Source: Methylobacterium sp. Leaf99
Lineage (GTDB): Bacteria > Pseudomonadota > Alphaproteobacteria > Rhizobiales > Beijerinckiaceae
DNA length: 64,000 nt
Reading direction: 5' to 3'
NCBI RefSeq assembly: GCF_001422375.1
Contig: NZ_LMMU01000001.1
Coordinates: 1,238,089-1,302,088, forward strand
Made by a program: the position numbers and the translations under genes. This document shows, piece after piece, positions 9,583 through 18,738 of the stretch (positions within the stretch are counted from its first letter, which is position 1; each line of letters opens with the position of its first letter). The notes below the pieces were generated by a model that was given only the letters and a program-made list of their open reading frames with translations, searched no databases and had not been told where the DNA came from.

Positions 9583-10607
9583 GCAGCGGACTCGCAAAAG
9601 AACCCGCCGTCGCCATTCGCGGCCTGAAGGTCGTGTTCGGCGGCGTGGTCGAGGCCGTGGACGGGGTCGACCTCACCCTGGAGCGCGGGCAGGCCGTGGC
9701 CCTCATCGGCGAATCGGGCTCCGGGAAAAGCGTGACCCTCCGCGCCATCATGCGCCTCAACCCCGAGCGCAAAACCCGGATCGACGGCGAGATCCTCGTC
9801 GCTGGCCAGGACGTGATGAAGCTGTCGTCACGTGCCTTGCGCGCCTTGCGCGGCCGCGAAGTGGCGATGATCTTCCAGGAGCCCCTTCTCGCCCTCGACC
9901 CGGTCTACACCGTGGGCAAGCAGATCACCGAGGCGATCCGCCAGCACGAACGAATCGGGGTCGAGGCCGCGCGCCGGCGCGCGCTCCAGCTATTCGAGCG
10001 CGTGCGCATCCCCAGCCCCGAGCGGCGCCTCGACGCCTATCCGCACGAGATGTCGGGGGGCATGCGCCAGCGCGCCATGATCGCCCTGGCGCTGGCCTGC
10101 CGGCCGCAGGTGCTGCTCGCCGACGAGCCGACCACCGCGCTCGACGCCACGGTGCAGATCCAGATCCTGCTGCTCCTGCGCGAGCTGCAGGCCGAACTCG
10201 GCCTCTCGACGATCTTCGTCACCCACGACCTCGGGGCGGCGGTGGAGGTCGCCGACCGGATCGCCGTGATGTATGCCGGCCGCATCGTCGAGGAGGGCTC
10301 GGCCCGCGACGTGGTGCTGAACCCGCACCATCCCTACACCATCGGCCTCATGCGCAGCCGCGCCGACGGGGCTTTGGCCAAGGGCTCGCGCCTGAAGACG
10401 ATTCCGGGCTCGCCCCCCGACCTCGCCAACCGCCCGCCGGGCTGCCCGTTCGCTCCGCGGTGCTTCCTCGCCGAGGACCGCTGCAGCGTCGACGCCCCGC
10501 CGGACGTCGCCGTCGATTCCGGCCACCGGGCGGCGTGCTGGCGTACGGAGGCGGCGCACGCCGCGTTCCAGGGCGACCGGGCGCGGGTGCTGGAAGCGGC
10601 GGTTTGA
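9579..10607 (+). CDS. ABC transporter ATP-binding protein, OppD/DppD family
   Basis: Second ATPase, 342 aa. Walker A is [14 protein letters not shown], the Q-loop is [13 protein letters not shown], the signature is [15 protein letters not shown], Walker B is [11 protein letters not shown] and the H-loop is VTHDLG. It ends with the oligopeptide-transporter C-terminal domain ([17 protein letters not shown]). The usual gene order puts OppD before OppF; here the F-like gene comes first. The ATGA overlap with the preceding gene indicates coupled translation. The amidohydrolase follows 54 bases later. Confidence 0.92.
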   Translation: MSSGLAKEPAVAIRGLKVVFGGVVEAVDGVDLTLERGQAVALIGESGSGKSVTLRAIMRLNPERKTRIDGEILVAGQDVMKLSSRALRALRGREVAMIFQEPLLALDPVYTVGKQITEAIRQHERIGVEAARRRALQLFERVRIPSPERRLDAYPHEMSGGMRQRAMIALALACRPQVLLADEPTTALDATVQIQILLLLRELQAELGLSTIFVTHDLGAAVEVADRIAVMYAGRIVEEGSARDVVLNPHHPYTIGLMRSRADGALAKGSRLKTIPGSPPDLANRPPGCPFAPRCFLAEDRCSVDAPPDVAVDSGHRAACWRTEAAHAAFQGDRARVLEAAV

Positions 10608-10661
10608 TCGGCTGAGCCGCGATCAAACCCGACCCGATCGAACCAACAATAAGGAGCCCCC

Positions 10662-11927
10662 ATGGGCACGGCACGGCACAACCTGCGGGTCGATGGAGCG
10701 CGCCTGTGGTCCAGCCTCATGGAGACGGCGGCGTTCGGGGCGACGCCGGCGGGCGGCATCAACCGCCTGACCCTGTCGCCGGAGGACGGGCAGGTCCGCG
10801 ACTGGTTCCGTAACGCCTGCGAGGCGGCGGGGCTGACCGTCGGTACGGACGAGCTCGGCACCCAATTCGCCCTGCGGCCCGGCCGAGACAGCACACGGCC
10901 GCCCGTCGCCACGGGCTCGCACCTCGACACCCAGCCCACGGGCGGGCGCTTCGACGGGATTCTCGGCACCCTCGCGGGGCTGGAGGTGGTGCGCACCCTC
11001 AACGATGCCGGCATCGAGACGGAGGCGCCGATCCTCATCGTCAACTGGACCAACGAGGAGGGCTCCCGCTACGCCCCCGCCACCATGGCGTCGGCCGCCC
11101 ATGTCGGCACCTTCACGACGGCCGACATTCTGGCCCGCACGGATGTGGACGGGGTCAGCGTGGCGGACGCGTTGGACAAGCTCGGCATCGCCGCCACCGA
11201 GCCGACGGGGTCGCGCACCATCGGCGCCTTCGTCGAACTCCACATCGAGCAGGGGCCGATCCTCGAGGCGGAGGACAAGACCATCGGCGTGGTCGAGGGC
11301 GGCCAGGGCATCCTTTGGTTCGACGGCACGATCACGGGGTTCGAAAGCCATGCCGGCACCACACCGATGCCGCGCCGGCGCGATGCCTTCGCGGGTCTCG
11401 CCGAGGTGGCGCTCGCCGTCGAGCGCATCGCCCGTGCCCATGGCCCGAGCGCCGTCGGCACCCTCGGCGAGGCGGTGATCGGAGCGCCGTCGCGCAACGT
11501 CATCCCGGGCCGGGTCCGCTTCACCCTCGACATCCGCGACCCGCGCGCCGCCACCCTCGACGCCATCGACGCCGAACTGCGTGCCGCCCTCGCGGAGATC
11601 GCCGGACGGCGCAATCTCGGCTTCACCCTCGATCTGGTGTGGCGCCAGGAGCCGGTGCCGTTCGACCCCGGCATTGTCGCGCTGATCGAACGGGGCGCGG
11701 ACAGCCTCGGGCTGCCCCATCGCCGCATGGTCTCGGGCGCCTCACACGACGCCTGCAACCTGGCCCTGAAGGTGCCGACCGCGATGATCTTCGTGCCGTG
11801 CAAGGACGGAATCAGCCACAACGAGGCGGAATCGGCGACGCAATTCGACTGCACCGCCGGCGCGGATCTCCTGTTGCAGACCCTGCTGACCCTGGCGAAC
11901 GCGCCCGTTACGCCGCCGCGGGCCTGA
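10662..11927 (+). CDS. Zn-dependent M20 amidohydrolase (N-carbamoyl-amino-acid hydrolase / allantoate amidohydrolase family)
   Basis: Binuclear metallo-amidase of 421 aa, probably cytosolic. Metal-ligand motifs can be read in order: GSHLDTQPTGGRFDG, the glutamates of TNEEGSRY, ELHIEQGP, and the C-terminal GASHDA. The family cleaves ureido or carbamoyl bonds in N-carbamoyl amino acids, beta-ureidopropionate or allantoate. AGGAG precedes ATG 10662. As last gene of the peptide-type importer operon it probably processes the imported compound. A urate-degradation cluster lies 33 kb away, so allantoate is one candidate substrate, but this is not demonstrated. Confidence 0.85.
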   Translation: MGTARHNLRVDGARLWSSLMETAAFGATPAGGINRLTLSPEDGQVRDWFRNACEAAGLTVGTDELGTQFALRPGRDSTRPPVATGSHLDTQPTGGRFDGILGTLAGLEVVRTLNDAGIETEAPILIVNWTNEEGSRYAPATMASAAHVGTFTTADILARTDVDGVSVADALDKLGIAATEPTGSRTIGAFVELHIEQGPILEAEDKTIGVVEGGQGILWFDGTITGFESHAGTTPMPRRRDAFAGLAEVALAVERIARAHGPSAVGTLGEAVIGAPSRNVIPGRVRFTLDIRDPRAATLDAIDAELRAALAEIAGRRNLGFTLDLVWRQEPVPFDPGIVALIERGADSLGLPHRRMVSGASHDACNLALKVPTAMIFVPCKDGISHNEAESATQFDCTAGADLLLQTLLTLANAPVTPPRA

Positions 11928-11934
11928 GCGAAGC

Positions 11935-11971
11935 CCAACTCCGCCATCCCGAAGGGATCAACCGGAGTTGG
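11935..11971. terminator. Nested bidirectional hairpin between convergent genes
   Basis: The outer stem CCAACTCCG (11935-11943) pairs with CGGAGTTGG (11963-11971), enclosing an inner perfect stem ATCCC-GAA-GGGAT. It sits between the convergent ends of the amidohydrolase and the CysQ-like gene. No strong T-run follows in either direction, so it may be a hairpin stop with help from Rho. Confidence 0.55.
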
Positions 11972-11980
11972 CATGAGCCC

Positions 11981-12820
11981 TCAGCCGCGTTCCAGGGCGT
12001 CCACCGTCTGCGCCCGCAAACCGTCCGGCAGGGCGATGAGCGAGCCGTGGACGGGGTCCGTGCGGTTGTAGGTGGTGGGGCGGCCCGAGAGGTCGCTCAC
12101 CGAGCCGCCGGCCTCGCGCAGGAGCAGGTCGGCGCCGGCCAGATCCCAGTCGCGGGCATCCGACGAGACGAGTCCGACATCGATGGAACCGTCGGCGACG
12201 CGGGCAACGCGCAGGGCCAGGGACGGCACCCGCTCGACCACGACGAAGTCCGGCTTCACCCCGTCCCGGGCGCCGCCGCGCGCGAGCCTGTCCATCATCG
12301 GCTTCGGGCCCGTCACCCGCGCCCCCGCCAAGGTCGCCTGCGCCGAGGCGCGGATGGGCTCGCCGTTCCGGGTCGCCCCGAAGCCGGCAACCGCCTCGTA
12401 GAAATGCCCGCTCACCGGCGCGTGGACGAAGCCGAGCACCGGCTGGCCGCCGGACAGCAGCGCCACGGAGATCGACCAGTCCGGGTGCCCGGTGAGGAAG
12501 GCGCGCGTCCCGTCGATGGGATCGACGATCCAGACGAGGTCGGCCTTCAGGCGCAGGGCATCGTCGGCCGTCTCTTCCGAGAGCCACGCCGCCGCCGGCA
12601 GCAGGGCGCTCAGGCGGATCTTGAGGAAGGTGTCGACGGCGACATCGGCCTCCGTCACCGGCGAGCCGCCGGCCTTCGACCAGATCCGCGCGCCGGTCTG
12701 CTCGCCCGCCCGGTAGAACGGCAAGGCGAGACCGGCGGCCTCGCGGATCGCCTCGCGCAGGGCCGGCACAAGGGCCTGAGCGTGAGCTTGGGCCGCATCC
12801 GGTGTCATCGTGGCGGGCAT
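11981..12820 (-). CDS. cysQ: Inositol monophosphatase-fold phosphatase, probably 3'(2'),5'-bisphosphate nucleotidase CysQ
   Basis: Mg-dependent phosphatase of 279 aa. The metal-binding motif WIVDPIDGTRAFLTG and the C-terminal WDLAGADLLLREAGG are clear family signatures. CysQ members hydrolyse PAP, the by-product of PAPS-dependent reactions; an inositol or histidinol phosphatase role remains possible. The ATG at 12820 is chosen because GGAG stands just before it; an alternative ATG is four codons downstream (12808). The gene is not in the cys operons of this window but would serve the same pathway. Confidence 0.75.
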   Translation of the reverse strand: MPATMTPDAAQAHAQALVPALREAIREAAGLALPFYRAGEQTGARIWSKAGGSPVTEADVAVDTFLKIRLSALLPAAAWLSEETADDALRLKADLVWIVDPIDGTRAFLTGHPDWSISVALLSGGQPVLGFVHAPVSGHFYEAVAGFGATRNGEPIRASAQATLAGARVTGPKPMMDRLARGGARDGVKPDFVVVERVPSLALRVARVADGSIDVGLVSSDARDWDLAGADLLLREAGGSVSDLSGRPTTYNRTDPVHGSLIALPDGLRAQTVDALERG

Positions 12821-13150
12821 GCGGCTCCAGTCGGATCGGGTTCGGGCGGGGGACGAGGCTGGGGACGAAGCACGGAAGATGCCGGGCGGCGTGGCGATGC
12901 GCCGTGCATCCGTCGTCGAAGTCACTCTAAGGTGCTCGTCCGGTCGCCACAAGGATTGCCGCGCAGAGGTCGATACGCTCGGATCCCGAACATCGACGCA
13001 AGGAACCGTTGAGCATTCTTGGCAAGAGGGGCGCGTCCATATTCGCTTAACGCTCACTCTTAAGGTGGTTGGAGGAGGTTAGACGCAATTCTGCTTGTCA
13101 TAGACGGACGGTCCGACAGAGGCCGTTGCCACCGACAGGGTGCCCCGGTG
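12821..13150. other. Divergent intergenic region
   Basis: These 330 bases lie between two divergent genes. The part near 13030-13080 is relatively AT-rich and ends in GGAGGAGG, which is too far from ATG 13151 to be its ribosome-binding site. I see no RNA gene, repeat or convincing small gene; promoters for both neighbours are expected here. Confidence 0.4.
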
Positions 13151-13660
13151 ATGAACACTTTCGCAAACACGAACCGCGCCTCGGCCGATGCCACGGGCCA
13201 GGACGACACGCTCCCGACGATGCCGGCCTTCGTCGCCGCCCGCCTGCCGGTGATCGGCCGTACCGGCACCGTCCGGCCCACGGGCATCGCCCTGGCGTTC
13301 TCGGACGACGCCTCCGACGCGTGCGGCGAGGATCGGTTCGACCTGCTCCTCGTCGGTGCGGACGCCGTCGTCATCAGCCGCCTCGGCCCGTTCTGCGAGG
13401 ACGAGGTCGTGGCCCTGTGGCGCGACGTGGCGGACACGTCCGGCCTCGCCCGGATGATCGTGAAGGAGGATGGCGGCCTCGCCGCGGTCTCGCGCCAGCT
13501 CGGCCCCGTGGCGCTCGGCCTCACCCGCACCCGCCGCCGCCACGGCCTGCTCTCCGGCCGCCGCCCGCGCTTCCTCGTGCGCCGCAAGACCGGCTCCCTG
13601 CCCGTGCGTCCCCTGATCCATCGCGGCGAGAGCGAGATCGCCTGCGGCGGCGTCTGCTGA
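13151..13660 (+). CDS. Uncharacterised protein, basic C-terminus
   Basis: A 169-aa protein of unknown function with no signal peptide or membrane helix. The central part is acidic/hydrophobic (LLLVGADAVVISRLGPF), and the last third is strongly basic with runs of arginine. The ATG at 13151 is preceded by an in-frame GTG (13148). Codon use matches the neighbours. It converges on ubiA with only three bases between the stop codons. I do not recognise the family with confidence. Confidence 0.7.
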   Translation: MNTFANTNRASADATGQDDTLPTMPAFVAARLPVIGRTGTVRPTGIALAFSDDASDACGEDRFDLLLVGADAVVISRLGPFCEDEVVALWRDVADTSGLARMIVKEDGGLAAVSRQLGPVALGLTRTRRRHGLLSGRRPRFLVRRKTGSLPVRPLIHRGESEIACGGVC

Positions 13661-13663
13661 GGA

Positions 13664-14617
13664 TTACGCCGTCCAGACCCGCAGGGCGGCGTCGAGGGCG
13701 AGCCCCGCGAACAGAATCAGGCCCGCGTCGCGGTTCGATCGAAACAGCCTGAGGGCGCCGCGCCCGTCCCCCGCCTCGAGGCGGACGGTCTGCCATCCGA
13801 GATGGGCGGCGAACCCGGCGACGCCGAACAGACCGACCACGCCCGCGCCCGCGCTCCAGGCGGCGAGGCCCACGAGCCCGGCGGCGGCGGCGTAGCAGGC
13901 GCCGATGGCGACCTTCAGGCGCGGTCCGAAGGTGCGCGCTGAGGAGCGGATGCCCGCGATGGCGTCGTCCTCGATGTCCTGCACGGCGTAGATCGTGTCG
14001 TAGCCCACCACCCACGCGATGGTGCCGGCGTAGAGCAGCCAGGCCGGGGCATCGAGGCGGCCGAACACGGCGACCCACCCCATCAGCGCGCCCCAGGCGA
14101 AGGCGAGACCGAGCACGAGCTGCGGCATCGGCATCACGCGCTTCATGAACGGGTAGATCGCCACGGGCGCGAGGGACGCGATCCCGACCACGATGGCGTC
14201 GGCGTTGAACTGCAGCAGCACGAGGAGCCCAACGAAGGTCTGGGCGACCAGGAACACCGCCGCGTGGCGGGCGCGTACCTGCCCCGAGGGAAGCGGGCGC
14301 GAGCGGGTGCGTTCGACCTGCGCGTCGAGGTCGCGGTCGGCGATGTCGTTATAGGTCGAGCCCGCCCCGCGCATGGCCACGGCGCCGACGAGGAACAGGG
14401 CGAGATGGACCGGGTTCGGGAACGCCGCACCCGACGCGATGGCGGCCAGAGCCGCCGACCACCAGCACGGCAGCAGCAGCAGCCACCAGCCAATGGGCCG
14501 GTCGATGCGGGCGAGGCGCAGGTAGGGGCGGGTGCGCCGCGGCGCCCATCGGTCGACCCAGTGGCCGGCGACCGCATCGGCGACGGGGCGCTCGGACGGG
14601 GGGACGGTCACGCGCAT
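13664..14617 (-). CDS. ubiA: 4-hydroxybenzoate polyprenyltransferase UbiA
   Basis: Integral-membrane prenyltransferase of 317 aa that attaches the polyprenyl tail to 4-hydroxybenzoate in ubiquinone synthesis. The two Asp-rich motifs that bind the Mg-diphosphate are present: NDIADRDLDAQVERTRSRPL and YAVQDIEDDAIAGIRSSA. About eight hydrophobic helices surround them. RPIGWWLLLLPCWW near the N-terminus is typical of UbiA. The ATG at 14617 gives a family-length protein; the open frame extends 23 codons upstream without similarity. Confidence 0.92.
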   Translation of the reverse strand: MRVTVPPSERPVADAVAGHWVDRWAPRRTRPYLRLARIDRPIGWWLLLLPCWWSAALAAIASGAAFPNPVHLALFLVGAVAMRGAGSTYNDIADRDLDAQVERTRSRPLPSGQVRARHAAVFLVAQTFVGLLVLLQFNADAIVVGIASLAPVAIYPFMKRVMPMPQLVLGLAFAWGALMGWVAVFGRLDAPAWLLYAGTIAWVVGYDTIYAVQDIEDDAIAGIRSSARTFGPRLKVAIGACYAAAAGLVGLAAWSAGAGVVGLFGVAGFAAHLGWQTVRLEAGDGRGALRLFRSNRDAGLILFAGLALDAALRVWTA

Positions 14618-14719
14618 GCGGGACCGGCGGCGTGACGGGAGCGGTTCATCCCGCGGCGTATGGCGGGCATTGCCCCGGCGACACAAGCCGTCGGGATCGC
14701 ACGGTCCGGAATCGCGCGG

Positions 14720-15187
14720 TCAGAGCGCGCCCTGGGGCATCTTCATCGCGCCGGTGAGGCCGGGGCCGCCGAGGAGGCCACCGCCGCCGCCGCCGTTCTG
14801 AGCCTGGGCACGGCCCTGGGCTTCCATCTTGGCGGCCTGGGCGGCGATGCCGCAGATCTTGGTGCGGATGCCGCCGACCTTGAGGTGATCGGCCTTGAAG
14901 CCCTCGGCGAAGGAATCCGGGATCGAGCACCACTCCTTGTTGGCGGTGATCCACTTCATCCCCTCGGAGCCGTTGGTCTGGAGCCTGCCGAACAGGGCGC
15001 AGGCCTCCTGCGGGGTCATCTTCTTCTTCGAGTTCGAGGCGGAATTGGCCTTGGCCACGAGGTCCTTGCGCGCCTGGAGGGTCTTCTGGATCTCGCCGCA
15101 CTCGACGCTCTGGGCAAACGCCGGAGCCGCGACGAGCAGGGGGCCGGCGAGGGCGACGGCGACCGTCGCGATGATCTTGAACGACAT
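14720..15187 (-). CDS. Secreted protein of unknown function
   Basis: 155 aa. A clean signal peptide (MSFKIIATVAVALAGPLLVAAPAFA-Q, written here as two parts of one segment) precedes a mature domain with four cysteines (VECGEI, EACALF, EWCSIP, KICGIA) that could form two disulfides. The C-terminus is a flexible Gly-rich tail (NGGGGGGLLGG). Similar small periplasmic proteins are common in Methylobacterium and Bradyrhizobium, but I know of no assigned function. The start is ATG 15187, the only one that yields the signal peptide. Confidence 0.75.
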   Translation of the reverse strand: MSFKIIATVAVALAGPLLVAAPAFAQSVECGEIQKTLQARKDLVAKANSASNSKKKMTPQEACALFGRLQTNGSEGMKWITANKEWCSIPDSFAEGFKADHLKVGGIRTKICGIAAQAAKMEAQGRAQAQNGGGGGGLLGGPGLTGAMKMPQGAL

Positions 15188-15454
15188 GCTCTGACTTCCC
15201 TTGAGTCTCCCCGACGCCCCGGCGGGAGCTCTGCCCCTGACCGCCGACGCGATGGCCCGATCCGCTGCGGGACGTGGCGCGATCCGCGCGCTTCGACCCC
15301 GATTCGTGTTTCGCCATAGGAATGTGGCGCTATTCGAGTCGCAAACCGGCCTGTTCGATCGGGCGTGGGCAAACTTCGTAAAGATCGCGCCTGTGCTCTT
15401 CCCGCAACAAACCGCGCGTTGACAGCGGTCGAGCGCCACGCGACCACCGCCGCC

Positions 15455-16207
15455 ATGGCCGCCTACGATTTTACCGCCCCCCGTCTCCACGTCGAGGCCG
15501 ACCTCGCGCCGGACGCGGTCCTGCCCCTCGACCGGGCGCAGGCGAACTATCTCCTCAACGTCCTGCGCCGGGGCCCGGACGACCCGGTGCTCCTGTTCAA
15601 CGGCCGCGACGGCGAGTGGCGCGCCACCCTGGCGCAGAGTGGCCGCAAGAGCGCCGATCTCGTGGTCCGCGAGCGGACCCGCGCCCAGACGCCACGGGCC
15701 GACCTGCATTACCTGTTCGCCCCCCTCAAGAGCGCGCGCCTCGACTACCTCGCCCAGAAGGCCGTGGAGATGGGGGCCGGTACCATCCGGCCGGTCTTCA
15801 CCCGGCGCACGCAGGGCGAGAAGCTCAACGTCGAGCGCCTGCGCGCCAACGCCATCGAGGCGGCCGAGCAGTGCGGCATCCTCGCCCTGCCGGAGTTTCC
15901 GGACGCCGTGCGGCTGCCCGCCGCACTGGCCGATCTCGCGCCGGAGCGCCTGCTAGTGTTCTGCGACGAGGACGCCCCCCTGTCCGATCCCATCGCCGCC
16001 CTGCGGGGAGCGGCCGACCCCGCCGCCGCCCCGCCCCTGGCCGTGCTGGTGGGCCCCGAGGGCGGCTTCGCGCCGGAAGAACGCGCCCTGATCTTAGGCC
16101 GGCCCAACACCGTTGCCCTGTCCCTTGGACCCCGCATCCTGCGGGCCGACACGGCGGCCGTCGTGGTGCTCGCCCTGGTGCAGTCGGTGCTCGGGGACAC
16201 ACGCTGA
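15455..16207 (+). CDS. rsmE: 16S rRNA (uracil1498-N3)-methyltransferase RsmE
   Basis: SPOUT-class methyltransferase of 250 aa that methylates U1498 in the decoding region of 16S rRNA. The N-terminal PUA-like part includes HYLLNVLR-like QANYLLNVLRR, and the C-terminal trefoil-knot SAM site is marked by VGPEGGFAPEER and LGPRILRADTA. The ATG at 15455 removes a non-homologous 30-codon extension. It is followed after 129 bases by the glutamate-cysteine ligase gene in the same direction. Confidence 0.93.
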   Translation: MAAYDFTAPRLHVEADLAPDAVLPLDRAQANYLLNVLRRGPDDPVLLFNGRDGEWRATLAQSGRKSADLVVRERTRAQTPRADLHYLFAPLKSARLDYLAQKAVEMGAGTIRPVFTRRTQGEKLNVERLRANAIEAAEQCGILALPEFPDAVRLPAALADLAPERLLVFCDEDAPLSDPIAALRGAADPAAAPPLAVLVGPEGGFAPEERALILGRPNTVALSLGPRILRADTAAVVVLALVQSVLGDTR

Positions 16208-16336
16208 CACGGCGCGCCGTCGCGTCCGTTGTTCGCACAGCGGGCGTGGACTAAGGAGGCGGCATCCCGATGGGGCTTCCGCGACCCGAGGTCGGGCCTG
16301 CCTCTCACCCGAACGATTTCACCACGAGGCCAGCGC

Positions 16337-17704
16337 ATGGCGCGCGATACGTCCGACACGACGCCGCTGACGACGCGGGACGAACTGATCGCGTGGTTCG
16401 CCGAGGGCGAGAAACCGCGCGCGCGCTTCGCCATCGGCACCGAGCACGAGAAGGTGCCGTTCTACCGCAACGGCAACCGGCCGGTTCCGTATGCCGGAGA
16501 GGCCGGCATCCAGGCCCTCCTCGAAGGTCTCGGCCGCGAGACCGGCTGGGAGGCCATCGAGGATGCGGGCCACCTCATCGGTCTGGCCGGCCAGGAGGGC
16601 GGTGCCATCTCGTTGGAGCCGGGTGGGCAGTTCGAGCTCTCCGGCGCGCCGCTCGCCGACGTCCACGCCACGGAAGCCGAGTTGCGCACGCATCTCGATG
16701 CGGTCAAGCGCGTGGCCGAGCCCCTCGGCATCGGCTTCCTCGACCTCGGCATGAGTCCGAAATGGACCCGCGAGGAAACCCCCGTGATGCCGAAGAGCCG
16801 CTACAAGATCATGGCCGGCTACATGCCGAAGGTCGGGACGCTGGGCCTCGACATGATGCTGCGCACGGCCACCGTGCAGGTGAACCTCGACTTCGCCTCG
16901 GAGGCCGACATGGTCGCCAAGATGCGCGTCGCCCTGGCGCTCCAGCCCGTGGCCACGGCGCTCTTCGCCAACTCGGCCTTCACCGACGGGCGGCCCAACG
17001 GTTTCCTGTCGCGCCGCTCGGAGATCTGGCGCGACACCGATCCCGACCGCACCGGCATGCTGCCCCGCGCCTTCGCGCCGGGCTTCGGCTACGAGGCCTA
17101 TGCCGACTGGCTGCTCGACATGCCGATGTACTTCGTCAAGCGCGGCGAGACCTATCACGACGTCTCCGGCGCCTCCTTTCGCGATCTGATGGCCGGCACG
17201 CTGTCCGCCCTGCCGGGCGAGCGCGCCACGGTGTCGGACTGGGCGAACCACGCCTCCACGGCGTTTCCCGAGGTCCGGCTCAAGCGCTTCCTCGAGATGC
17301 GCGGCGCCGACGTCGGCGGTCCGGAGATGATCGCCGCCCAGGCCGCGTTCTGGGTCGGGCTGCTCTACGACGACGCGGCCCTGGCCGCCGCCTGGGACAT
17401 CGCCAAGGGCTGGACCGACGCCGACCGCGAGTGCCTGCGCGCCACGGTGCCGCGCCTCGGCCTCGCCGCCCGCATCGGTGGCCGACCCCTCGGGGCGGTG
17501 GCCGCCGAGGCCCTGGCCGTGGCGCGCTCCGGCCTCGCGGCCCGGGGCCGCCGCGACGCGCAGGGGCAGGACGAGACCCGCCACCTCCAGCCCCTCGAGG
17601 CCATCGTCGCCGCCGGTCGCTCGCAGGCGGAGGTGCATCTCGCCGCCTACGAAGGCCGCTGGCAGCGTTCCGTCGAGCCCGCCTTCACCGAGTGCGTCTT
17701 CTGA
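16337..17704 (+). CDS. gshA: Glutamate-cysteine ligase (plant/alphaproteobacterial type)
   Basis: ATP-dependent ligase of 455 aa making gamma-glutamylcysteine, the first step of glutathione synthesis. The N-terminal FAIGTEHEKVPFYR and EGGAISLEPGGQFELSG segments are typical of class-2 GCS; SKMSPKWTRE-like MSPKWTREETPVMPKSRY and TATVQVNLDFASE follow. ATG 16337 gives the normal family start; the frame opens further upstream without similarity. In this methylotroph glutathione may also serve formaldehyde or halide detoxification. The adjacent rsmE is a common neighbour. Confidence 0.92.
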   Translation: MARDTSDTTPLTTRDELIAWFAEGEKPRARFAIGTEHEKVPFYRNGNRPVPYAGEAGIQALLEGLGRETGWEAIEDAGHLIGLAGQEGGAISLEPGGQFELSGAPLADVHATEAELRTHLDAVKRVAEPLGIGFLDLGMSPKWTREETPVMPKSRYKIMAGYMPKVGTLGLDMMLRTATVQVNLDFASEADMVAKMRVALALQPVATALFANSAFTDGRPNGFLSRRSEIWRDTDPDRTGMLPRAFAPGFGYEAYADWLLDMPMYFVKRGETYHDVSGASFRDLMAGTLSALPGERATVSDWANHASTAFPEVRLKRFLEMRGADVGGPEMIAAQAAFWVGLLYDDAALAAAWDIAKGWTDADRECLRATVPRLGLAARIGGRPLGAVAAEALAVARSGLAARGRRDAQGQDETRHLQPLEAIVAAGRSQAEVHLAAYEGRWQRSVEPAFTECVF

Positions 17705-17752
17705 ACCAGCCGTCGCCTCACGGGAGCGTGCAGGCTTGACTGTGTTCGTTCG

Positions 17753-17777
17753 GGAACGGTTCAGGCGCGATGCCGTT
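17753..17777 (+). promoter_or_regulatory. Candidate EcfG (general stress response) promoter
   Basis: GGAAC (17753-17757), exactly 16 bases, then CGTT (17774-17777). This matches the GGAAC-N16/17-CGTT consensus known for EcfG-type sigma factors of the PhyR/NepR stress cascade in Alphaproteobacteria. It is correctly oriented and placed 37 bases upstream of the Gly/Tyr-rich gene's ATG. GGAAC is also the right arm of a small palindrome (CGTTC-GG-GAACG). Confidence 0.65.
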
Positions 17778-17814
17778 CATAGGCACATTGGATCGCCAGA
17801 CGGAGAAGTCTCGC

Positions 17815-18282
17815 ATGTCGCGCATTCTGTCCCTCGCCCTCGCCGGCACCACAGCCATCGGCCTGTCCGCCGGCTCGTTCACGGCTGCCCAAGCGGCCCC
17901 GTTCCCGGCCCTGAACGCCGGCCAGATCGCCGGTGAGCGGGCGGGCGTCGAGAACGTCCGCTGGCGCGGCGGCTACGGCGGCGGCTATTACGGCGCCGGC
18001 TACGGCCGTGGGTATGGCCGCGGCTATTACGGCGGCCACCGTCGCGGCCCCGGCATCGGCGGCGCCCTGGCGGCGGGTGCCGCCCTCGGCATCATCGGCG
18101 GCGCCATCGCGGCGAGTCAGGCGCCCCGCTACGGCTACTACGACCGCGGTTACGTCGGCGCCGGCTACGGCTACGGCGCCCCCGCCTATGGCTACGGCTA
18201 CGCCCCGGCCTACGGCTACGCCGCCCCCGCCTACGGTTACGCGCCGGCCTACGGATACCCCGCCTACGGTTACGGCTACTGA
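17815..18282 (+). CDS. Gly/Tyr-rich secreted protein with GYGYAP-type repeats
   Basis: 155 aa. The signal peptide spans about residues 1-27 (ends AAQAA-P). A short linker is followed by GGYGGGYYGAGYGRGYGRG, then a small hydrophobic glycine-zipper-like segment (GGALAAGAALGIIGGAIAAS), then a tail of degenerate YGY/APAYGYA repeats up to the C-terminus. Such low-complexity proteins are frequent in Methylobacterium and are probably envelope-associated; no enzyme domain is visible. A GGAAC-N16-CGTT promoter upstream suggests induction by general stress. The gene ends 46 bases before a terminator. Confidence 0.75.
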   Translation: MSRILSLALAGTTAIGLSAGSFTAAQAAPFPALNAGQIAGERAGVENVRWRGGYGGGYYGAGYGRGYGRGYYGGHRRGPGIGGALAAGAALGIIGGAIAASQAPRYGYYDRGYVGAGYGYGAPAYGYGYAPAYGYAAPAYGYAPAYGYPAYGYGY

Positions 18283-18328
18283 GGTTCGGACGGCCCGGTG
18301 TGTGTCACCGGGCCTCGACCCTGATAAG

Positions 18329-18364
18329 ACCCGTCGATGGCCCCGCGCCGCCGGCGGGTTTTTT
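18329..18364 (+). terminator. Intrinsic terminator of the Gly/Tyr-rich gene
   Basis: Stem ACCCGTCG (18329-18336) pairs with CGGCGGGT (18352-18359), with one G-U pair, followed by six Ts (18359-18364). A second perfect stem, GGCCCGGTG-TGTGT-CACCGGGCC (18292-18314), lies directly after the stop codon. Confidence 0.75.
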
Positions 18365-18390
18365 GCGCCGTGACTCCATTACGAAAGTCC

Positions 18391-18636
18391 ATGTCCGCCG
18401 AACGCTCCGACGTCACCGAGCTCGATCTCTCGGGCCTCAAGTGTCCGCTGCCGGTCCTGCGCACGCGCAAGGCCCTCGGCGGCCTGCTCCCCGGCGCGAC
18501 TCTGGCGGTCCTGAGCACGGACCCCCTCGCGGCCATCGACATTCCGCACCTCGTGCGCAGCGAGGGCGATTCGCTCCTCGGCCAGGAACGTCGGGACGGC
18601 GCGATCCGCTTCGTCATCCGGCGTATGCCGCGCTGA
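18391..18636 (+). CDS. TusA-family sulfurtransferase
   Basis: Small 81-aa protein with the SirA/TusA fold. The defining LDLSGLKCPLPVLRTRKAL motif contains the sulfur-carrying cysteine in CPxP. TusA-like proteins relay persulfide sulfur for tRNA thiolation, molybdenum cofactor synthesis or other pathways; which applies here is not clear because there is no tus/dsr context. ATG 18391 is used since it begins just before the conserved fold; the upstream extension contains the terminator of the previous gene. Confidence 0.88.
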   Translation: MSAERSDVTELDLSGLKCPLPVLRTRKALGGLLPGATLAVLSTDPLAAIDIPHLVRSEGDSLLGQERRDGAIRFVIRRMPR

Positions 18637-18738
18637 GGCGAGCGTTGCCTCACGAATCCCTGCCTCAATCGTGCGACAACGCGCTGGTAAGGCCCCCGCG
18701 TCGGCCGTTCCTGTCCGGACGGCGAGTGGGGAAAAAGC

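Noticed and set aside
17960..18280. Short regular repeats as a CRISPR or minisatellite array
   Set aside because: They are in-frame Gly/Tyr codons of a coding gene with no constant spacer length.
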